The notes beneath the pieces were generated by a model. It had not been told where the DNA came from and did not search any database. It worked only from the letters and a program-made list of their open reading frames with translations. Of a DNA stretch of 5,638 nt, positions 1-4,031 are shown piece by piece. The DNA lies in NCBI GenBank assembly GCA_003518475.1, contig DOYO01000121.1:13479-19116 (forward strand), read 5' to 3'. How positions within the stretch are numbered: position 1 is the first letter of the stretch; each line of letters begins with the position of its first letter. The translations under genes and the position numbers were made by a program. The stretch comes from Acholeplasmataceae bacterium. Its GTDB lineage: Bacteria; Bacillota_I; Bacilli_A; Acholeplasmatales; Acholeplasmataceae.

Positions 1-857
1 TTGGTAACCAATGTATTTTGAAATGTGGCTTCTACAATCGCCCGATTTAATGTGAAGTATGAACCTGAAGGCGTATATCCAATCAAACCGCCAGAATATC
101 CTGATGATGTATATGCGTATACCTGTCCTTGAAAGTCTACATCATTCATTGTTACACGTGCGCCTGAAGTACTGATTCTTCCGACAAGGCCGCCAACATA
201 GGCACTTCTATTGAATACTCTTAAATTCGTCGCCTTGATATTATTTAAATTGAGAATGGTTGTTGAATTTTGGACATTTCCAATCAGCCCACCGACACCA
301 TTGGTTGAATTGCCTTGTGAACCTGAGTCAATGATGGTGATATTGGTCAACGTATTGGTTCCACCCCAAGCGTTACCCGCAATCAATCCGGATCGTTGTG
401 AGGTGCCAGTCAAGGTGGTTACCGTATTGATATTTTCGAGTGTTAAGTCGTGAATTGTCGCTCCGTTGATTCTTGGAAAAATGCCGTTGTATAAATAACT
501 GGTACTTGTGTTCGTGATGGTGAGATTAGAAAGTGTTTTTCCATTCCCGTTCAACGTTCCCCTGAATGTCACTGCGTTGTTTGTTGCGTTATACGTCCAT
601 GTAAAACCAGTAAAGTCAATGTCGTTTGCAATATAGTAGTTATCTGTAGCCAAACTGTTCGTTTTTGTAGCGAAGGTATAGAACTCACTCGGTGTGAAAA
701 TGGGTGTTCCCCAATCCCCAATATTAATCAATCCATCATTATTTCCACTGTTTCCTGAGATGGAACTTGCCCAGAATGCAAAAGTCATCCCCGAGGTAAA
801 CAAGAGATTGATGACTAACAAGGCTAAGATGATTTGTTTCTTGGTGAGATGGAGCAT
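1..857 (-). CDS. Secreted/surface protein with SipW-type signal and GLUG-like repeats (partial, C-terminus outside window)
   Basis: An open frame of 285 codons begins at ATG 857-855 and runs off the left edge without a stop. An AGGAAA ribosome site lies 6 nt upstream. Residues 8-29 form one hydrophobic segment after a short basic start (HLTKK). It ends in TFAFWASS and is followed by a Gly/Asn/Ser stretch and INIGDWGTP (45-53). This resembles the signals of proteins handled by SipW-type signal peptidases (the TasA/camelysin type), so export is likely. Residues 56-114 (FTPSEFYTFAT, then NDIDFTGFTW, then FRGTLNGNGKTLSNLTI) match the N-terminal module often found before GLUG repeats in adhesins and M26-type surface proteins. 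GLUG-like cores follow at 157 (GLIAG), 188 (VGGLIG), 221 (VGGLVG) and 255 (SGGLIG), about 33 residues apart and rich in Asn/Thr, suggesting a beta-helix. Substrate or partner is unknown. Anchor and any catalytic domain would be in the missing part. Family call is from motif recognition, not a search. Confidence 0.82.
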   Translation of the reverse strand, partial: MLHLTKKQIILALLVINLLFTSGMTFAFWASSISGNSGNNDGLINIGDWGTPIFTPSEFYTFATKTNSLATDNYYIANDIDFTGFTWTYNATNNAVTFRGTLNGNGKTLSNLTITNTSTSYLYNGIFPRINGATIHDLTLENINTVTTLTGTSQRSGLIAGNAWGGTNTLTNITIIDSGSQGNSTNGVGGLIGNVQNSTTILNLNNIKATNLRVFNRSAYVGGLVGRISTSGARVTMNDVDFQGQVYAYTSSGYSGGLIGYTPSGSYFTLNRAIVEATFQNTLVT

Positions 858-900
858 ATTGAGTTTCCTATATCGGCTTTATAAACGCCAAATATCTTTA

Positions 901-929
901 ATGATAGCACACTTCTGCAAGACCTACAA
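901..929 (-). promoter_or_regulatory. Proximal promoter of the surface-protein gene
   Basis: On the minus strand, TTGTAG (929-924, 3 of 6 to the -35 consensus) is followed by a 17-bp spacer and TATCAT (906-901, 5 of 6). The spacer ends in TGC, giving an extended -10 (TGnTATCAT) that could offset the weak -35. Transcription would start near 894, leaving a leader of about 37 nt before the start codon at 857. Confidence 0.55.
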
Positions 930-932
930 GTG

Positions 933-954
933 TTTCAATGAAACGATATTGAAA
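933..954. repeat. Inverted repeat TTTCAAT-N8-ATTGAAA upstream of the surface-protein gene
   Basis: Perfect 7-bp arms lie at 933-939 and 948-954, separated by 8 bp. The repeat sits immediately upstream of the proximal -35 hexamer and would be inside the leader of a transcript from the distal promoter. It could be an operator or a weak RNA hairpin. There is no good T-run after it on the minus strand, so I do not call it a terminator for the preceding gene. The arms are AT-rich, so chance is possible. Confidence 0.35.
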
Positions 955-975
955 TAAATCTTTTTATGTTCATTT

Positions 976-1004
976 ATTATAGATTCATCATTGAAATCAT
1001 TCAA
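976..1004 (-). promoter_or_regulatory. Distal promoter of the surface-protein gene
   Basis: TTGAAT (1004-999, 4 of 6), a 17-bp spacer and a perfect TATAAT (981-976) lie on the minus strand just past the stop codon of the four-helix membrane protein gene. Transcription would start near 969 and give a leader of about 110 nt carrying the 933-954 inverted repeat. Assigned from consensus and spacing only. Confidence 0.5.
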
Positions 1005-1007
1005 GAT

Positions 1008-1430
1008 CTACCCATAATAGGTGATGATTGAAGTCGTTAAAAGGATAATCGACGCAAGGGCTAAAAGTATGGTGCAAATCAATACGAAGATGCGGTATGG
1101 TGCCTGTTCTATTTCTCTTTTTCTATAGCTTCTCAAATCCATGATGGATGCTATGAAAATCAATATATATACGCTCCAATAGGAATTACTGAATTCAACT
1201 AAAAAATCTGATGGCAAAAATCCATTCATATAAAGAGATAGAAGAAAGATGAACACACCGGCAATCAGCGTGACGATGATTGCTGTTTTTCTCTTTTTAA
1301 TGTCAGTTACATCTATTTTTGTGAATGGTGAATCCAAGTCTCCTTTCTGAATCAAGATGTAGATTGGAAATACAACAAAATAGAGTAACAATACTCCCGA
1401 AAATATGATTTTTATTCCCGTAATGAACAT
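1008..1430 (-). CDS. Four-helix integral membrane protein of unknown function
   Basis: A 140-residue protein that I do not recognise. Four hydrophobic segments are visible at about 5-27, 48-68, 81-98 and 113-137. The loops after segment 1 (KIDVTDIKKRK) and segment 3 (DLRSYRKREIEQAPYR) are strongly basic, while the loop after segment 2 is not. By the positive-inside rule this suggests both termini outside and the two basic loops in the cytoplasm. There is no signal-peptide cleavage motif, no cysteine pair and no obvious catalytic motif. The start at 1430-1428 has only a weak SD-like GGAAAG 11 nt upstream. The gene appears to have its own promoter (1457-1484), which overlaps the nusG terminator, and no clear terminator follows it, so read-through to the surface-protein gene is possible. 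The long, uninterrupted frame with coherent membrane topology supports a real gene, but function cannot be inferred. Confidence 0.72.
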   Translation of the reverse strand: MFITGIKIIFSGVLLLYFVVFPIYILIQKGDLDSPFTKIDVTDIKKRKTAIIVTLIAGVFIFLLSLYMNGFLPSDFLVEFSNSYWSVYILIFIASIMDLRSYRKREIEQAPYRIFVLICTILLALASIILLTTSIITYYG

Positions 1431-1456
1431 GTGATAACCCGCTTTCCATCTATATT

Positions 1457-1484
1457 TTTATACAAAAATCCGCCATCGATTCAA
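1457..1484 (-). promoter_or_regulatory. Promoter of the four-helix membrane protein gene, overlapping the nusG terminator
   Basis: TTGAAT (1484-1479, 4 of 6) lies in the loop of the nusG terminator hairpin. It is followed by a 16-bp spacer and TATAAA (1462-1457, 5 of 6) just past the terminator T-run. The predicted start near 1450 gives a leader of about 20 nt before the ATG at 1430. The overlap means the T-run and one stem arm double as the promoter spacer. Confidence 0.5.
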
Positions 1485-1494
1485 CGCTGGCGGA
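1464..1494 (-). terminator. Intrinsic terminator after nusG
   Basis: The minus strand has TCCGCCA (1494-1488) and TGGCGGA (1475-1469) as perfect 7-bp arms around a 12-nt loop, followed directly by TTTTT (1468-1464). Two further CG pairs can form inside the loop. It lies 27 nt past the nusG stop and ends the ribosomal/export block, so nusG is not cotranscribed with rplK here. Confidence 0.82.
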
Positions 1495-1521
1495 CATGAA
1501 GATTTTTTAAGAAGGATTCTA

Positions 1522-2070
1522 TTAGTTTTCTTTAAGTTCTTTGACTTCTTCAACACTGAATTCCGTAGGTGTCGCACGTCCGAACAAATCAAGATCCACA
1601 GTCAGTTTTTCCTGATCATTATCAACGAATACGACTTCGCCCTTAAGACCTGTCCATGTGCCAGAAATAACTTCAACAGTCTTGCCAAGAAGGTGTGTCC
1701 ATGTTGGCTTGCTGATGACACCGATCTTCAGTAGAATCTGATTGATTTCATCTGGTGCGAGCGGAACTGGTTTAGTTCCTCCGCCTGATGATCCTAGGAA
1801 TCCTGTAACACGTGGTGTATTTCTCACGACGAACCATGATTCGTCCGTAACCATCATTTCAACGAAAACATACCCTGGGAAGAGCTGTTTAATTTTTTCT
1901 TTTTCTTTTCCGTCAGCTTTTTTCTCGATAACGGTTTCTTCTGGGACAATGACTCTAAAAATAAAATCAGACATTCCCATACTTTCCACACGTCGTTCTA
2001 AGTCGCTTTTGACGGCATTTTCATAACCTGAATAGGTTTGAATAATATACCATCTAACAGCTTGACTCAT
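1522..2070 (-). CDS. nusG: Transcription termination/antitermination factor NusG
   Basis: NusG binds RNA polymerase through its N-terminal NGN domain. It influences elongation, pausing and Rho-dependent or intrinsic termination, and its C-terminal KOW domain contacts partners such as the ribosome. The 182 residues are the usual family length. NGN features are WYIIQTYSGYE (7-17), LFPGYVFVEM (63-72) and VRNTPRVTGFLG (82-93). A Gly-rich turn (94-98) follows. The KOW domain starts at about 129 (GKTVEVISGTWTGLKGEV), and the conserved DLFGRATPTEF lies at 161-171. The start codon overlaps the secE stop as ATGA (4 nt), and only an imperfect GGTGG lies 8 nt upstream, so translation is probably coupled to secE. 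NusG is the last gene of the block: a terminator follows within 30 nt, and the next gene is an unrelated membrane protein rather than rplK/rplA as in many Firmicutes. No missing domain or frameshift is seen. Confidence 0.98.
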   Translation of the reverse strand: MSQAVRWYIIQTYSGYENAVKSDLERRVESMGMSDFIFRVIVPEETVIEKKADGKEKEKIKQLFPGYVFVEMMVTDESWFVVRNTPRVTGFLGSSGGGTKPVPLAPDEINQILLKIGVISKPTWTHLLGKTVEVISGTWTGLKGEVVFVDNDQEKLTVDLDLFGRATPTEFSVEEVKELKEN

Positions 2071-2486
2071 AGAATGCCACCGAGTAAGCGGATGATGAGT
2101 AGGTTATAAAGCAGAATGACACCAGTCAAAATGAACAAGAAAATCAAAACACGGACACTGTGATCAACAAACTTTGAAAATGTTGGCCATGTAATTTTCT
2201 TTAATTCTGGAATTGCTGGCAAGAAGAATGGATAGATAACAAGGATCAATCCGAAAACGGAGATTGCGAACAATACCCATGCGAAGATGACACCATTGTT
2301 TCCTTGTCCTAAAATAGGAAAGTTTTCATTGATTTGGAGTAATGAATTCCCGCTGATGATCATCAAAGCGAGTGCTCCAGATAGGGTTGCTAAAATACCT
2401 AAAAGTAGATTTTCCCATTTGTACTCAGTCGTTAGGACTTCGATTAATTTACTTTTTGTTTCTACAGTTTTTTGCTTGATTGCCAT
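2067..2486 (-). CDS. secE: Protein translocase subunit SecE (long, three-helix form)
   Basis: SecE is the small essential membrane subunit that clamps SecY in the Sec translocon. The hallmark is IPELKKITWPT (92-102), the amphipathic surface helix, followed by the conserved transmembrane helix (about 110-134). The protein is 139 residues, about twice the roughly 60 residues common in Firmicutes. The extra N-terminal part carries two more hydrophobic helices at about 25-46 and 66-89, giving a three-helix layout like Escherichia coli SecE. The start at 2486-2484 is fixed by a strong AGGAGG 6 nt upstream, which overlaps the rpmG stop codon (TAGGAGG). The stop is TGA, overlapping the nusG ATG, which supports the standard genetic code. 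Gene order rpmG-secE-nusG confirms the identity. The N-terminal helices have no recognisable family of their own. Confidence 0.95.
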   Translation of the reverse strand: MAIKQKTVETKSKLIEVLTTEYKWENLLLGILATLSGALALMIISGNSLLQINENFPILGQGNNGVIFAWVLFAISVFGLILVIYPFFLPAIPELKKITWPTFSKFVDHSVRVLIFLFILTGVILLYNLLIIRLLGGIL

Positions 2487-2496
2487 AAAAAGCCTC

Positions 2497-2646
2497 CTAT
2501 TTACTTTCCTTATGTAAGGTGTGTTTGTTACATCTTGGACAGAATTTATTGATCTCGATACGTTCTTTTTGTGTTTGCTTATTCTTTGTAATCGTATAAT
2601 TTCTTTCCAAACATTGGGTACATACTAAAATTATTTTCTCGCGCAT
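2497..2646 (-). CDS. rpmG: 50S ribosomal protein L33
   Basis: A 49-residue protein beginning MREKIILVCTQC and ending in a basic KHTLHKESK tail. L33 is a small protein of the large ribosomal subunit. Four cysteines in two CxxC pairs (C9/C12 and C36/C39) mark the zinc-binding form rather than the cysteine-free paralogue used under zinc shortage in some Firmicutes. Length is normal for the family. The start at 2646-2644 has an SD-like AGAGGTG 8 nt upstream, which lies in a possible hairpin (2653-2668). The stop TAG merges with the SD of secE 10 nt before the secE start, so the two are tightly linked. It is the first gene after the promoters at 2670-2712. The position directly before secE and nusG is the usual one in bacteria. 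Confidence 0.96.
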   Translation of the reverse strand: MREKIILVCTQCLERNYTITKNKQTQKERIEINKFCPRCNKHTLHKESK

Positions 2647-2647
2647 T

Positions 2648-2669
2648 AAAAAACCACCTCTGTGTGGTC
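2648..2669 (-). promoter_or_regulatory. Leader hairpin containing the rpmG ribosome binding site
   Basis: On the minus strand ACCAC (2668-2664) can pair with GTGGT (2657-2653) around the loop ACAGAG, with a possible extra G-U pair outside. The 3' arm and loop include the AGAGGTG ribosome site of rpmG, and TTTTTT (2653-2648) follows. The structure could limit ribosome access or act as a weak attenuator. A 5-bp stem is only marginally stable, so function is inferred. Confidence 0.35.
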
Positions 2670-2700
2670 ATTATAGCAAGTGTATTTTAACACTTCTCAA
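2670..2700 (-). promoter_or_regulatory. Downstream rpmG-secE-nusG promoter
   Basis: A perfect TATAAT (2675-2670) preceded by TGC forms an extended -10. TTGAGA (2700-2695, 5 of 6) is 19 bp upstream, longer than the ideal 17, which the extended -10 could offset. Transcription would start near 2663, inside the loop of the leader hairpin, so the 5' hairpin arm would be missing from this transcript. Confidence 0.6.
2678..2695. repeat. Inverted repeat AAGTGT-N6-ACACTT in the rpmG promoter region
   Basis: The 6-bp arms at 2678-2683 and 2690-2695 are perfect. Their 6-bp centre is exactly the -10 (TAAAAT on the minus strand) of the upstream promoter, and the whole repeat lies within the spacer of the downstream one. 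The position fits an operator that would block both promoters, but no regulator is known here and chance is possible. Confidence 0.35.
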
Positions 2701-2712
2701 TGACTTAGTCAA
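2684..2712 (-). promoter_or_regulatory. Upstream rpmG-secE-nusG promoter
   Basis: TTGACT (2712-2707, 5 of 6), an ideal 17-bp spacer and TAAAAT (2689-2684, 5 of 6) lie on the minus strand between the sigma-factor stop and rpmG. The start near 2677 gives a leader of about 30 nt that includes the complete SD hairpin. A further bare extended -10 (TGATATAAT, around 2724-2732) overlaps the sigma-factor stop but lacks a -35. Confidence 0.6.
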
Positions 2713-2724
2713 CTACCTATCATA

Positions 2725-3231
2725 TTATATCATAATTTTATATTTTTCCTTAATCCTAAAGATGGTATTATATACCTGTTTTTTTGAATAGAGATACTCT
2801 CTCGTGATTTGAGATACCGGCTTTCTGTTCAAAAAATATTCCTTATAAACCGTATTTTCCAAATCAGAATTCAAAGAAATATACTCAGGTTCTTCTTCAA
2901 TATAAGAAGCTCCTTTGCAGAAATCCGTATTATCAAACAGGTAATAATCCGGCAAATTGCTTTTCAAATGATAAAGCTGCCTTCTTAAGATCAATTCAAA
3001 ATATCTGGTAAAGCTTTTGTTTCTCGATTCATCGAATGTTTTGATCGCCTTATGCAGGACCAAGACACCTTCTTGATGCAGATCATCATGCTCTTTGGTT
3101 TCAACCTCAAGCAGATGGATATATTTCCAGATGAACTTATGATACTTTTTAAACATGAAGTCCAAAGCGGCTTCATCATTCTCGGAGTGGATGAGATAAA
3201 TCAGCTCATAATCATTCATCACATAGAGCAT
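2725..3231 (-). CDS. Divergent SigH-type sigma-70 family factor
   Basis: A 168-residue sigma factor with two domains. Region 2 spans about 6-90: DYELIYLI start, then DDLHQEGVLVLHKAIKTFD (49-67, core RNA polymerase binding) and SFTRYFELILRRQLYHLK (73-90, -10 recognition and melting). A variable acidic linker (91-123) follows, then a region 4 helix-turn-helix at about 124-165 (KPVSQITREY, SKKQVYNTIFRIKEKYK). Region 3 is absent, as in small alternative sigmas. The position between rlmB and rpmG is that of sigH (spo0H) in Firmicutes, and the region 2 pattern fits, but it is shorter than typical SigH (about 210 residues) and too divergent for a firm gene symbol. The ATG at 3231 comes 1 nt after the rlmB stop and has no recognisable SD, so translation probably depends on rlmB. 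A second ATG (codon 5, 3219) has no SD either. Target promoters and signal are unknown. Confidence 0.85.
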   Translation of the reverse strand: MLYVMNDYELIYLIHSENDEAALDFMFKKYHKFIWKYIHLLEVETKEHDDLHQEGVLVLHKAIKTFDESRNKSFTRYFELILRRQLYHLKSNLPDYYLFDNTDFCKGASYIEEEPEYISLNSDLENTVYKEYFLNRKPVSQITREYLYSKKQVYNTIFRIKEKYKIMI

Positions 3232-3232
3232 A

Positions 3233-3931
3233 TTATTTATTCAGTGTTGCGTACATCATCAATGCCGCAGCCACGCTGACATTGAGCGAGTTAATTTTTC
3301 CATACATCGGAATTTTAACCAGCAAGTCGCAGTTTTGTTTGATTAAAGGACGAATACCTTCACCTTCATTACCCAAAACAATAGCAAGCGAACGATCTAA
3401 AGGTATTTCATTATAGGTCTTTTCAGAACTTCCGTCGGTGCCGACGACCAAAACGAAATTGTCTTGCAGCTTTTTAATGGCTTGGTTGATGTTTCCTACC
3501 ATGATGACTGGAACATGCTCGATCGCGCCTGAAGATACCTTGGCGACGGTCGCGTTAAGCGTCACTTGTCCTCTGTTGCTGATGATGATCGCGTCAAGCT
3601 TCGTCGCTTCTGCGGTTCTCATCACAGCCCCTAGATTATGCGGGTCCTCGATGCCGTCTAGGATCATGAATCTCTGGATCTTTGATGGATTGAGAATATC
3701 ATCCATTTCATAGTACTGATAAGCCTTCATATCAGCGACAACACCCTGATGCAAGCCGTTTTCAGACATATTGTTCAGTTCGCCCTTCGAAACTCTTTTG
3801 AATGAAATATCGTGATCCTTTAAAAAAGTTAAAAAGTGGTGATCGTTGATTTTATCATCAATATAGACTTGATAGATGGGTCTCTTTGCGAATATGGCTT
3901 CCTTAATTACATTTTTTCCGTAAACAATCAT
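3233..3931 (-). CDS. rlmB: 23S rRNA (guanosine-2'-O-)-methyltransferase RlmB (SpoU/TrmH family)
   Basis: RlmB methylates the 2'-OH of a conserved guanosine in 23S rRNA domain V (Gm2251 in E. coli) using S-adenosylmethionine. The N-terminal substrate-binding domain covers about 1-75, starting VYGKNVIKEAI and containing HQGVVADM (61-68). The catalytic SPOUT trefoil-knot domain covers about 85-232. Motif 1 is LDGIEDPHNLGAVMRTAEA (91-109) with the conserved Asn99 and Arg105. Motif 2 is VLGNEGEGI (185-193) and motif 3 is SLNVSVAAALMMY (215-227), which form the AdoMet knot. Length (232) is normal. The start at 3931-3929 is supported by GGAGGG 8 nt upstream. A terminator lies about 70 nt further upstream, so rlmB starts a new transcription unit, but its promoter is not clear. 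The sigma-factor gene follows after 1 nt. The usual upstream cysS/mrnC genes and the downstream yacP gene are absent here. Confidence 0.96.
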   Translation of the reverse strand: MIVYGKNVIKEAIFAKRPIYQVYIDDKINDHHFLTFLKDHDISFKRVSKGELNNMSENGLHQGVVADMKAYQYYEMDDILNPSKIQRFMILDGIEDPHNLGAVMRTAEATKLDAIIISNRGQVTLNATVAKVSSGAIEHVPVIMVGNINQAIKKLQDNFVLVVGTDGSSEKTYNEIPLDRSLAIVLGNEGEGIRPLIKQNCDLLVKIPMYGKINSLNVSVAAALMMYATLNK

Positions 3932-4000
3932 GATTTATCCCTCCAGGGTTATTGTATGAAAACAGTCTTTTTAAATCCCTAAATAACTTGATAAAAATTG

Positions 4001-4026
4001 AAAAGAAAAGAGCGCTTGTGCGCTCT
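4001..4026 (-). terminator. Intrinsic terminator after the P-type ATPase gene
   Basis: On the minus strand AGAGCGC (4026-4020) pairs perfectly with GCGCTCT (4015-4009) around the tetraloop ACAA, followed by a T-rich tail (TTTTCTTTT, 4009-4001). It begins 5 nt after the ATPase stop codon and separates the ATPase from the rlmB unit. Confidence 0.92.
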
Positions 4027-4031
4027 AAAGT

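Noticed and set aside
211..957. Plus-strand open frames at 211-453 and 694-957
   Set aside because: They lie largely antisense to the surface-protein gene, which has a signal region, repeats, an RBS and a continuous frame. Their products show no domain and they have no SD.
991..1004. TTGAA-N4-TTCAA hairpin after the four-helix membrane protein gene as a terminator
   Set aside because: The stem is A/T-only apart from one G-C pair, with no following T-run. It overlaps the distal promoter -35 and spacer instead.
2067..2069. TGA read as tryptophan (mycoplasma code)
   Set aside because: It ends SecE exactly at the ATGA overlap with nusG. Tryptophans in NusG and SecE use TGG, so the standard code fits.
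2991..3179. Second minus-strand frame of 62 codons inside the sigma-factor gene
   Set aside because: It overlaps sigma regions 2.1-2.4 in another frame, and the composition (Ser/Lys/Met-rich, no motif) looks like a frame shadow.
3939..3948. CCCTGGAGGG palindrome at the rlmB ribosome site
   Set aside because: As RNA it allows only a 3-bp stem with a 4-nt loop, too weak to claim SD masking.
3951..3956. TACAAT as a -10 for rlmB
   Set aside because: There is no acceptable -35 at 16-18 bp, and the start it predicts (near 3944) would fall inside the rlmB ribosome site. The true promoter between 3957 and 4000 could not be assigned.
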